Assembly (NCBI GenBank): GCA_910584235.1
Contig: CAJTZD010000068.1
Span: 1 to 17,982, forward strand
Source: an uncultured Acetatifactor sp.
GTDB lineage: Bacteria; Bacillota; Clostridia; Lachnospirales; Lachnospiraceae
Direction of reading: 5' to 3'
Length of the DNA stretch: 17,982 nucleotides
Shown here one piece after another: positions 6,279 to 13,756 of the stretch. Every line of letters starts with the position of its first letter. Position 1 is the stretch's first letter. Under the pieces are notes generated by a model that saw only the letters and a list, made by a program, of their open reading frames with translations, searched no databases and was not told the origin of the DNA. The position numbers and the translations under genes were made by a program.

Positions 6279-6768
6279 AGGGCTTTTTGTCTGCCTTAAA
6301 AGTCCATAGCTTATTAATGATGAAATTCAGAGGTACGCTGATCACCAGATTGATCAACGGGGCAACGTATTTGGAGATATGGAACACGGATATCCATAGC
6401 CAGGACAGGATATTGCTGAGCACAATCCCGGTGATGCCATATGCGGCATATGCCTTTAACAGGGCTTTCCACAGGGTGCGGTGCTGTCCCTCTTTCCGGG
6501 TGAATACCACCCGGTTATTCCAGTAGAAAGACCAAAGCACACTAAGCAGAAATGCCACTACATTGCCAGCCACATAGTCCCAACTAAGGGCACAGGGGCG
6601 TAATAATAACAGCACAATGATATTGAGAATGTAGCTAAGCAGCGTGTTGGTAACGCCGACAATGGCAAACATGATGAATTGGGTAATGCCATCCAGTACG
6701 GAGTCACTTATATTCAGTTTAAAGATTTCCGCAATTCTTATAATTACATTTTTTATTAGTTTTTTCAT
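6277..6768 (-). CDS. GtrA-family membrane protein, putative lipid-linked sugar flippase
   Basis: A 163-residue protein of typical GtrA length with four predicted membrane helices near 29-57, 64-84, 105-128 and 135-155. The two family-like half-repeat motifs are visible: a helix ending FYWNNRVVF (81-89) and a helix ending NFIINKLWTF (148-157). GtrA proteins are thought to flip undecaprenyl-phosphate-linked sugars from the inner to the outer face of the membrane. The gene follows rfbG with a 3-base gap and no strong ribosome site, so it is probably translationally coupled. The GtrB-like glycosyltransferase is two genes upstream. That pairing supports a role in moving the sugar made by this operon across the membrane. 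Confidence 0.88.
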   Translation of the reverse strand: MKKLIKNVIIRIAEIFKLNISDSVLDGITQFIMFAIVGVTNTLLSYILNIIVLLLLRPCALSWDYVAGNVVAFLLSVLWSFYWNNRVVFTRKEGQHRTLWKALLKAYAAYGITGIVLSNILSWLWISVFHISKYVAPLINLVISVPLNFIINKLWTFKADKKP

Positions 6769-6771
6769 ATA

Positions 6772-7851
6772 CTATTTATCCATGAATTCCGTGATCTGCT
6801 TCTGCATACATGCAGAAACGTCTCCACCAGCCAAATAGACCAGTGTCCACTCCACGATCTTCTCCATGGCAGTCTCCACATTCCAGCGGGGCTGCCACCC
6901 CAAAGCGCTCTTCAGTTTTGAGCAGTCCAGCTTCAGGAAATTGGCCTCATGGGGGCCGCCGTCATACCGGTCTATCCATTTAACCGATTCGTTGGTCATA
7001 TGGTTCCATTTCCGGCAAAATAAGTTGACCAGGTCTCCCGTAGTCCAGCAGTCAGAGTCATCCGGTCCCACATTATAGCTTCCGGCCAGGTTCCTGTCTT
7101 CATACTGGGCCTTTGCAATCATCAGGTAAGCGGCAACGGGCTCCAGCACATGCTGATAGGGCCGGGTGGAGTACGGGTTTCTGACAATGATGTCCTCCTT
7201 TCTTTCCGCGGCACGGATACAATCAGGAATGATCCTGTCCGCCGCAAAGTCTCCGCCGCCTATCACATTCCCTGCTCTTGCCGTAGATATAGCAACCTCG
7301 CTATGGGAGAAAAAAGAATTCCGGTAGCTTCCGGTCACCAGTTCGGAACAGGACTTGGAGTTGGAATAGGGGTCGTATCCGTTTAATTCCTCATTCTCGC
7401 GATATCCCCATTCCCATTCGCGGTTCATATATACCTTGTCTGTAGTCACATTTAGAAATGACCTTACAGAGGGTGTCTCACGGATACATTCCAGGACATT
7501 TACGGTTCCCATAACATTGGTCTCATAGGTATAAACCGGATTCCTGTAGGACTCCCTGACAATCGGCTGGGCAGCCATGTGGATGACGATTTCCGGCCGT
7601 GTCCGGGCAAAGGCCTTTTTCATATGATCCAAGTCCCGTATATCGCCTGTTACAGAATGTATGTTGTCCGCAATGCCGCATACCTGGAAAAGGCTGGGAT
7701 TAGTGGGGGCGCCAAGGGCATACCCGGTAACCTCCGCCCCGGCTGCCTGCAGCAGCTGGCACATCCAGGAGCCTTTGAAACCGGTGTGGCCGGTGAGCAG
7801 TACCTTTTTTCCTCTGTAAAATTCCAGGTCTAACCTGCTTTCTTTACTCAT
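6772..7851 (-). CDS. rfbG: CDP-glucose 4,6-dehydratase
   Basis: A 359-residue short-chain dehydrogenase of the RfbG/DdhB type. Residues 21-27 (GHTGFKG) are the NAD-binding loop with the His/Lys character typical of CDP-glucose dehydratases. TTDKVY at 136-141 and Tyr162-x3-Lys166 (YSNSK) supply the catalytic residues. It converts CDP-glucose, made by RfbF, to CDP-4-keto-6-deoxyglucose, the substrate of RfbH; all three genes are in this operon. The start ATG at 7851 overlaps the end of the glycosyltransferase gene by 8 bases and is preceded by AGAGAGGAAAAGG. Unusually, the gene lies at the far end of the operon rather than between rfbF and rfbH. Confidence 0.92.
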   Translation of the reverse strand: MSKESRLDLEFYRGKKVLLTGHTGFKGSWMCQLLQAAGAEVTGYALGAPTNPSLFQVCGIADNIHSVTGDIRDLDHMKKAFARTRPEIVIHMAAQPIVRESYRNPVYTYETNVMGTVNVLECIRETPSVRSFLNVTTDKVYMNREWEWGYRENEELNGYDPYSNSKSCSELVTGSYRNSFFSHSEVAISTARAGNVIGGGDFAADRIIPDCIRAAERKEDIIVRNPYSTRPYQHVLEPVAAYLMIAKAQYEDRNLAGSYNVGPDDSDCWTTGDLVNLFCRKWNHMTNESVKWIDRYDGGPHEANFLKLDCSKLKSALGWQPRWNVETAMEKIVEWTLVYLAGGDVSACMQKQITEFMDK

Positions 7852-8800
7852 CCTTTTCCTCTCTCACATCAAAATTAATTCGTTCTTCTTCAATCACAAG
7901 CGGACGGTTCATCACTCGCTGATTAATGCTCAATATGTATTCCCCTATGAATCCCAGGAAAAACAGCTGTATTGATCCCAAGAAGAACATACCGATCAGG
8001 ACAGGCGCCATGCCTGCAGCAAAGTTATCCCACAGCACAAGCTTTAGCACCAAATATATAAGCCCAATCAGGGCGCTTATTCCCCCGCAAAACACGCCCA
8101 GAAAAGTCGCAAGCCTTAAACCTATTTTCGTATAGGACGTGAAACTCAGCATGGCCGCGTCGTAAAGCCGGTAGAAATTGTTGTGGGTTTTTCCGGCACG
8201 CCGTTTCGGCTGTTCGTAGGGAATCTCTTTCCTTTTATAGCCCAGTTCGGCTACGATTCCTCTAAGGAAAGGGGTAGGATCCTTTAGATCCCGCAAAACC
8301 TCCACGAAATCCCTGTCATACAGCCCGGAACCCGTGAAATGCTCTATCTGTTCTATGTCAGATACCTTTTTGATGACCTTATAGTATATCCCCCGCAGGA
8401 AATACATGATGGGGTTTTCTTTACTGCTGGTCTTTATACCGATGACTATCTTATACCCTTTCTCCCATTCCTTTACATACTGCGGAATCAGCTCTATAGG
8501 ATCCTGAAAGTCGCATACCATGGATATTACGCAATCCCCGGATGTCTGAAGAATTCCATAATATGGCGAGTTGAACTGACCGAAATTCTTAGCGTTGAAA
8601 ATAGCTTTTATCTTCGCGTTTTTCGCACAAATCTTCCGAAGAAGAGGTCTGGTATCATCTTTTGAATCATTATCAATGAATAATAATTCATAGTCATAGT
8701 CCGGCAGTTCTTTCTCAAGGGTATCCACAACCGCCTCGCTCATCGGAACTACGTTTTCCTCTTCGTTATAGCAGGGAATCAGTATACTGATTTTCTTCAT
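7844..8800 (-). CDS. GtrB/DPM1-like family 2 glycosyltransferase with two C-terminal membrane helices
   Basis: A 318-residue membrane-anchored glycosyltransferase. Residues 1-225 are a GT2 (GT-A) catalytic domain: SILIPCYNEEENV near 5-17, FIDNDSKDDT (41-50) and CDFQDP (96-101), the counterpart of the DLQDP motif of GtrB and dolichol-phosphate mannose synthases. Two hydrophobic segments follow (about 228-255 and 265-290), ending in the family-like FIGEYIL and a basic INQRVMNRP. These enzymes transfer a sugar from a nucleotide donor to undecaprenyl phosphate on the cytosolic face. The donor here may be the CDP-linked sugar made by the neighbouring genes, although known GtrB proteins use UDP-glucose and similar donors. 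It overlaps its upstream neighbour by 4 bases (ATGA). Confidence 0.88.
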   Translation of the reverse strand: MKKISILIPCYNEEENVVPMSEAVVDTLEKELPDYDYELLFIDNDSKDDTRPLLRKICAKNAKIKAIFNAKNFGQFNSPYYGILQTSGDCVISMVCDFQDPIELIPQYVKEWEKGYKIVIGIKTSSKENPIMYFLRGIYYKVIKKVSDIEQIEHFTGSGLYDRDFVEVLRDLKDPTPFLRGIVAELGYKRKEIPYEQPKRRAGKTHNNFYRLYDAAMLSFTSYTKIGLRLATFLGVFCGGISALIGLIYLVLKLVLWDNFAAGMAPVLIGMFFLGSIQLFFLGFIGEYILSINQRVMNRPLVIEEERINFDVREEKDE

Positions 8801-9723
8801 TGTATATAATGCTCCTTATACCACTCTACCGTAGTCTGTATTCCTTTTTCAAACGTATAAGCAGGATGAAAATCTGTATCTTCTTCAAGTCCGGAAATAT
8901 CCGCACACAAATGCATCACCTGCTTTGCTCCATATGGAATATCTCCTATGCCCAAAACCCCATCCTTATCTACGCAATCCCGCAGCCGCTCGATATATGT
9001 CAGCAGCGGATATGCTTTCCCGCTTCCAATACAATAGGTTCTACCGCTTTTTCCCTTCAGGGCCAAAAGAAAGAATGCCCTGGCCGCGTCCGCGGAATAC
9101 AGGTAGTCCCATTTCTGCTCTCCCCTGGTCAGCGGCGGTACTTCTTTTCGCAGAAGCTTCCCAATGGTGGACATAATCATGGTATTGGGATTATCATAAG
9201 GGCCGTAAATGCTCAGGATCCTCGTCCAAATATGCCTGATTCCCTTTTGTTCGCACAATACCCTGCTCATCTGTCCGGCGCAGAGCTTTGCCATTCCATA
9301 TCCATTTTCCGGAAATACCGGCGTATTTTCTTGTAAAATGCCCTCCGCTCTCCCATACTCCGCCTGGGAGCCTGCCCCAATGAAAGTCCTGCAGCCAAAG
9401 CGTTCCGCCACACCAACGGCATCTAATGTATATTTTACATTTTTGTTCTGCAGATACATATCATTCCGGGCATCCCCCATGGTTCCGTCCCAGGCAAAGT
9501 GATATAGGACGTCATACTCCTTGCCGGTATCATTTTGCAGACTCTCCAGCTGCTCCAGAGAGCAATATTGAAGTGTGACCAGAGGGTGGACTGGTATATT
9601 GCTGTTTCTGACGGAGCCATCTCTGCAAAAGATCAGCATTTCTACATTGTTTTGTATCAGTTCACAAATTAAAGCCATGCCTATGGCGCCTGTGGCTCCT
9701 GTGAGGATTGCTCTTTTCATCAT
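8797..9723 (-). CDS. NAD(P)-dependent short-chain reductase/epimerase, candidate YerF-like ketoreductase
   Basis: A 308-residue extended SDR protein. The nucleotide-binding loop GATGAIG is at 9-15; Ser119 (GAGSQAEYG) and Tyr142-x3-Lys146 (YGMAK) form the catalytic triad. By sequence alone it is a generic sugar epimerase/reductase, comparable to CDP-abequose or CDP-paratose synthases (RfbJ, RfbS). Its position directly after the YerE-like gene, 7 bases away, suggests that it reduces the acetyl branch added by that enzyme, as YerF does in CDP-yersiniose synthesis. That assignment is inference from context; 4-keto reduction to a plain 3,6-dideoxyhexose is the main alternative. A GAGGAA ribosome site precedes tandem ATG codons at 9723 and 9720. 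Confidence 0.8.
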   Translation of the reverse strand: MMKRAILTGATGAIGMALICELIQNNVEMLIFCRDGSVRNSNIPVHPLVTLQYCSLEQLESLQNDTGKEYDVLYHFAWDGTMGDARNDMYLQNKNVKYTLDAVGVAERFGCRTFIGAGSQAEYGRAEGILQENTPVFPENGYGMAKLCAGQMSRVLCEQKGIRHIWTRILSIYGPYDNPNTMIMSTIGKLLRKEVPPLTRGEQKWDYLYSADAARAFFLLALKGKSGRTYCIGSGKAYPLLTYIERLRDCVDKDGVLGIGDIPYGAKQVMHLCADISGLEEDTDFHPAYTFEKGIQTTVEWYKEHYIQ

Positions 9724-9730
9724 TTACCGT

Positions 9731-11572
9731 CTATTCCTCATCTATCAATGGAATCAGCATGTTCCGCTCCAATTCCTCCTTGGGCAAAAAAGGGGCCAGG
9801 TCCTCCAGCGGCGGACTCACCAGCGTACCGTCCGGCAGGCGCTTAGTACTGCTCTTAGGTTCCCATACCTGATCTGTATCGGTAAAAATCTCGCAGAATA
9901 CGGGGCCCTCCACAGCCAGCACGGCTTTTACAGCCTCTTTCATCTCAGCATTGCTTGACGCACTATAGTACGGATAGCCAAAAGCCTCTGCAATCTTTTT
10001 GTATTCCGGAAATGACAGATCACCCGACTCTGGTCCGATTCCCACTTTGCTGTGCCCCTGGAAAAGGTTATTCTGCGTTATCCGAATAGAGTGATACCCA
10101 TTGTTATTGATCAAAAAGATCTTAATAGGAAGCTTATTCGTCAGAATCGTCTGCAGCTCCTGCAGATTCATCATAATGCTTCCATCCCCCTCCAGGCAGA
10201 TAGTCTCTTTACGGCCTCCAGCGATACAGGTGCCGATTGCCGCAGGCAAGCCGTATCCCATGCTGGCAATGGCGCTGTTATTCGCCATGCGGCTTCCTTT
10301 TTGTATCACATAGGCTTGGTTACCAACCACACAGCACGCCCCATTGGAGACTGCTGTCAGGCTGTTTTCCGGCAGACAGCTGCTCAGGTAACGTACAAAG
10401 GCATATACATTTGCGGTCCGTCCATTCTCCTCCCACTGACGAGGCAGAACAGCCGGATACTCTTTTTTCCAACGAGCGCATGTTTCCAGCCACGAGGACC
10501 GATTGCTCACCGGAGCCATCCTCCCCGCTGCATAATCCAGCTTCTCCAGAAAGTCTTTTGCATCAGCCCAGACAGGCATATCCACATGCAGGGTAGGCTT
10601 CCTCATCTCGGCCTGGTCGATATCTACCATGATAACCTCCGCCGCCCGCGCCCAAGTTTTCCAATTATATCCCACCTGTCTGATAGAGATTCTGGTCCCT
10701 ACAGCAAGTATCAAGTCGGCATTCTGAATAGCCCAGTTGCCAGGCCGGTCTCCCATATTTCCTGCCCGTCCACAGTAGAGCGGATTCTCATCTTCAATCA
10801 GATCCACAGCGTTCCAGTAAGTCACAATCGGGATATTCAGTTTTTCCGCCGCCGCCCTGAAAGCGTCGTAGCCGCCGGACAACCGGATTCCATAGCCTGC
10901 ATGGAAGACTGGTCTTTCCGCTTTCTGTATTTTCTCAAGGACAGTTTTAATGATATCGTCTCCCACCTGGGGCGGAAGCTTCGCATCATCTTCCCTTGAG
11001 TCATAGCCCACCAGTTCCTCGGTTTCGATATAGCCTCCCTGGTAGTTGACGGGAATGTCTATCCATACAGGCCCAGGCCGCCCGCTGGTAGCCAGATGCC
11101 ACGCTTTCTCCAGCGCATATCTGATTTGCCCCGGCTCTTCTATCATGACTGCATACTTGGTCATCGCCTCTACAGATTTGACAATATCATATTCCTGGTC
11201 TCCCATGGCGCGAAGCGGCAGTCCGCCTGTAAACTGCATGGCATATCTGGCCGTAGTGTCATACCTGACCTGCCCGCTGATGATAAACATAGGAATGGAA
11301 TCCAGCCAGCCTCCGACCACCCCGGTCAATGCGTTGGTACCTCCGGGACCTGTAGTCACACATACAGCAGCAATACGGTTTTCTAGGCGCGCATATGCCT
11401 CTGCAGCCATTGCACAAGCCTGCTCATGATGGTTATAGGTAATATGCAGGCCCTCCTTATGCCCCAGCGCATCGTTCAGGTGCATGGCGCCTCCGCCTAC
11501 TACGCTGAAGCAATCCGTCACCCCATGGCTCACTAAAAAATCTGCAACATAATCAGCCAGTCTCTGTTTCAT
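9731..11572 (-). CDS. Thiamine-diphosphate enzyme of the acetolactate-synthase fold, candidate YerE
   Basis: A 613-residue three-domain ThDP enzyme. Glu50 in NHHEQACAMAAEAYAR is the cofactor-activating glutamate; the middle domain spans about 200-345; GDGS (462-465) and the paired Asn489-Asn490 form the ThDP/metal motif. The family includes acetolactate synthase, but genes for branched-chain amino acid synthesis are absent here and the gene is locked between rfbH and a sugar reductase. In Yersinia, YerE transfers the two-carbon unit of pyruvate to C4 of CDP-4-keto-3,6-dideoxyglucose, making a branched sugar. The same operon logic (RfbF, RfbG, RfbH, ThDP enzyme, reductase) makes this the best guess. 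AAGGAGAG lies upstream and the gap after rfbH is 14 bases. Other acyloin-type or decarboxylase reactions on a sugar cannot be excluded. Confidence 0.85.
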   Translation of the reverse strand: MKQRLADYVADFLVSHGVTDCFSVVGGGAMHLNDALGHKEGLHITYNHHEQACAMAAEAYARLENRIAAVCVTTGPGGTNALTGVVGGWLDSIPMFIISGQVRYDTTARYAMQFTGGLPLRAMGDQEYDIVKSVEAMTKYAVMIEEPGQIRYALEKAWHLATSGRPGPVWIDIPVNYQGGYIETEELVGYDSREDDAKLPPQVGDDIIKTVLEKIQKAERPVFHAGYGIRLSGGYDAFRAAAEKLNIPIVTYWNAVDLIEDENPLYCGRAGNMGDRPGNWAIQNADLILAVGTRISIRQVGYNWKTWARAAEVIMVDIDQAEMRKPTLHVDMPVWADAKDFLEKLDYAAGRMAPVSNRSSWLETCARWKKEYPAVLPRQWEENGRTANVYAFVRYLSSCLPENSLTAVSNGACCVVGNQAYVIQKGSRMANNSAIASMGYGLPAAIGTCIAGGRKETICLEGDGSIMMNLQELQTILTNKLPIKIFLINNNGYHSIRITQNNLFQGHSKVGIGPESGDLSFPEYKKIAEAFGYPYYSASSNAEMKEAVKAVLAVEGPVFCEIFTDTDQVWEPKSSTKRLPDGTLVSPPLEDLAPFLPKEELERNMLIPLIDEE

Positions 11573-11586
11573 CCGTTCTCTCCTTT

Positions 11587-12933
11587 TCAGCCAACCGCTT
11601 CTTTTATCACTTCGGTCATATAATCCAGCTTCTCGTCCGTCATGCCCGGATACACCCCTACCCAGAAAGTATGTTCCATGATGAAATCAGTAGCTTCCAG
11701 TCCGCCTGATACCCGATAGGCATCCGTTCCCCGCAGTTGGTCAAAGCAGGGGTGCTTGATCAGGTTCCCACTGAAAAGCAGCCTGGTCTGGATATTGTGG
11801 TCTTCAATATATCTTGTCACCTGATTTCGGTCCAGTCCGCTGTTCTCCCGTACACTGATAAGGAATCCAAACCAGGAGGGTCTTGCGCCCTCTGCCGGTT
11901 CCGGTAAGATCAGCTTGTCCTGTGCTGAATCCAGATTTCCTCGCAGCCTTTCCCAGTTATGCCGTCTGGCCTCAATAAAAGACGGAAACTTTTTCAGCTG
12001 CTCCACGCCTATTGCTGCCTGCATATCGGTCACTTTCAGGTTATATCCGAAATGGCTGTATACATATTTGTGGTCATATCCCCGGGGCAGTTGTCCGAAC
12101 TTGCCGTCAAAGCGATGCCCGCACAGATTGTCACGGCCGGAGGGACATACGCAGTCACGCCCCCAGTCACGGAAGCTCTTAATCATCTTATTCAGCAGGG
12201 GATTGTTGGTATAAACACATCCTCCTTCGCCCATGGTCATATGGTGGGGCGGATAAAAACTGGATGTGCCTATATCTCCCCAAGTTCCCGTATAGCGTGT
12301 CTCGCCGTCTATGGTATACTGGGTTCCCAGCGCATCACAGTTATCCTCTACCAGCCACAGATTATGCCTGTCACAGAAAGCTTTCACTTCTTTCAGGTTG
12401 AACGGATTTCCCAGGGTATGGGCAATCATTACGGCCTTTGTCTTGGGGCTAAAGGCTTCTTCCAACTTCGTCACATCAATGTTATACTGGGGCACTGTCA
12501 CATCCACGAATACCGGCACCGCACCGTACTGCAGGATAGGGGTAACCGTGGTGGGAAAACCACAGGCCACCGTAATGACTTCGTCCCCTCTTTTAATCTG
12601 TCTGTCCCCCAATTCGGCGGCCGTCAGCGCCATAAAGGCGATCAGATTGGCGGAAGAGCCGCTGTTCACAAGATTGGCGTACTTTACTCCAATCCACTTT
12701 GCAAACTCCTTTTCAAATTCATCTGAAAATCGTCCAGTAGTAAGCCAGAAATCCAATGCGGCATCTACCAGACTGCACATTTCCTTTTCATCATATACCC
12801 GGGAGGCGTAAGGCAGCCTGTCCCCCGGCTGAAAAGCCTTATCCTGTTCCGGTTTCTTAAAATCCAGATAATACTGACTGACCAGTTCCTTAATCTGTTC
12901 TCTGGCCTCCGATTCACTGTTCCACCTAGACAT
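11587..12933 (-). CDS. rfbH: CDP-4-dehydro-6-deoxyglucose 3-dehydrase (E1)
   Basis: An iron-sulfur PLP/PMP enzyme, 448 residues from the chosen start. It removes the C3 hydroxyl of CDP-4-keto-6-deoxyglucose. The fold is that of DegT/DnrJ aminotransferases, but the PLP-binding lysine is replaced by histidine (His230 in PPHHMTMGEGG), the hallmark of E1. The unusual [2Fe-2S] ligand set of E1 (C-X57-C-X-C-X7-C in Yersinia) is preserved as Cys199-X61-Cys261-X-Cys263-X7-Cys271; the four extra residues fall in a loop near 205-215. I moved the start to ATG at 12933 because GGAGG abuts the ATG at 12939 and is 6 bases from the second one. It is the second of the CDP-sugar genes, close behind rfbF. A gene for its usual E3 reductase partner (RfbI/DdhD) is not in the window. 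Confidence 0.93.
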   Translation of the reverse strand: MSRWNSESEAREQIKELVSQYYLDFKKPEQDKAFQPGDRLPYASRVYDEKEMCSLVDAALDFWLTTGRFSDEFEKEFAKWIGVKYANLVNSGSSANLIAFMALTAAELGDRQIKRGDEVITVACGFPTTVTPILQYGAVPVFVDVTVPQYNIDVTKLEEAFSPKTKAVMIAHTLGNPFNLKEVKAFCDRHNLWLVEDNCDALGTQYTIDGETRYTGTWGDIGTSSFYPPHHMTMGEGGCVYTNNPLLNKMIKSFRDWGRDCVCPSGRDNLCGHRFDGKFGQLPRGYDHKYVYSHFGYNLKVTDMQAAIGVEQLKKFPSFIEARRHNWERLRGNLDSAQDKLILPEPAEGARPSWFGFLISVRENSGLDRNQVTRYIEDHNIQTRLLFSGNLIKHPCFDQLRGTDAYRVSGGLEATDFIMEHTFWVGVYPGMTDEKLDYMTEVIKEAVG

Positions 12934-12945
12934 TGCCATCCTCCT

Positions 12946-13725
12946 TTAGCGCTCCCATACCATCCAGGGTGCGTTTCCTGTTGAAATCATTTCTTCCAGC
13001 TGCTGCTTGTCCCTCTGAGTATCCATACATTTCCAGAAGCCTTTATGCATGTAAGCCATAAGCTGGCCGTCTGCGGCCACATGCTCAATGGGGTACTTCT
13101 CAAAAACGGTATTGTCTCCCTCTATGTAATCGAAGATCTCAGGGTTAAGCACCATATAACCCGCGTTTATAACGCCTCCATCAGAGTTGTTCTTCTCTCT
13201 GAATTTGGAGATCCTGCCGTCTGTCTGGATCTCCAGCACGCCGAACTGCTGGCCAACATTGACGGCGGTCATGGTAGCAATTTTTCCGTGAGTTTGATGG
13301 AACTTTACCAGCTCCGGAATATCGACATCCGATACTCCATCCCCATATGTGAGCATGAAAGGCTCGTTTCCCACATAAGACTGGATGCGTTTAATCCGCC
13401 CCCCCGTCATGGTATTCAGCCCCGTATCTACCAGGGTCACTTTCCAGGGCTCGGAGACATTGCTGTGAATCTCCATCTTGTTTCCATGGGTGAAGTCGAA
13501 TGTCACGTCGCTGTTGTGGAGATAGTAGTCAGCGAACCACTCCTTTATTACGTGTTGCTTGTAGCCACAGCATATGATGAATTCGTTAAATCCGTAATGG
13601 GAGTACTCTTTCATGATGTGCCACAGGATTGGTTTGCCACCTATTTCGATCATGGGCTTGGGTTTTAAGTGGCTTTCTTCGCTTATTCTGGTGCCGTAGC
13701 CGCCGGCTAGGATTACGACTTTCAT
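12946..13725 (-). CDS. rfbF: Glucose-1-phosphate cytidylyltransferase
   Basis: A 259-residue nucleotidyltransferase of normal RfbF length. The signature GGYGTRISEES (8-18), KPKPM (21-25) and the metal-binding YGDGVSD (127-133) are all present; the SEES variant of the first loop is typical of the CTP-dependent enzymes rather than of dTDP-glucose synthases. It makes CDP-glucose from CTP and glucose-1-phosphate, the entry step for RfbG and RfbH. The start is supported by TTAGGAGGACATCT. It heads the compact CDP-sugar gene block; the gap to rfbH is a few bases. It is the most secure assignment in the locus. Confidence 0.95.
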   Translation of the reverse strand: MKVVILAGGYGTRISEESHLKPKPMIEIGGKPILWHIMKEYSHYGFNEFIICCGYKQHVIKEWFADYYLHNSDVTFDFTHGNKMEIHSNVSEPWKVTLVDTGLNTMTGGRIKRIQSYVGNEPFMLTYGDGVSDVDIPELVKFHQTHGKIATMTAVNVGQQFGVLEIQTDGRISKFREKNNSDGGVINAGYMVLNPEIFDYIEGDNTVFEKYPIEHVAADGQLMAYMHKGFWKCMDTQRDKQQLEEMISTGNAPWMVWER

Positions 13726-13756
13726 AGATGTCCTCCTAAAAACTTACCTTAATAAA

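Noticed and set aside
10052..10999. A 315-codon plus-strand frame
   Set aside because: It lies entirely antisense to the ThDP-enzyme gene, whose motifs are secure, and shows no protein-like features. The long antisense frames at 11959-12726 and 13045-13668 are rejected for the same reason (antisense to rfbH and rfbF).
9731..11572. Plain acetolactate synthase (IlvB) for branched-chain amino acids
   Set aside because: No ilv genes are nearby and the gene is embedded between rfbH and a sugar reductase. The fold cannot exclude it, so it is only ranked below the YerE-like role.
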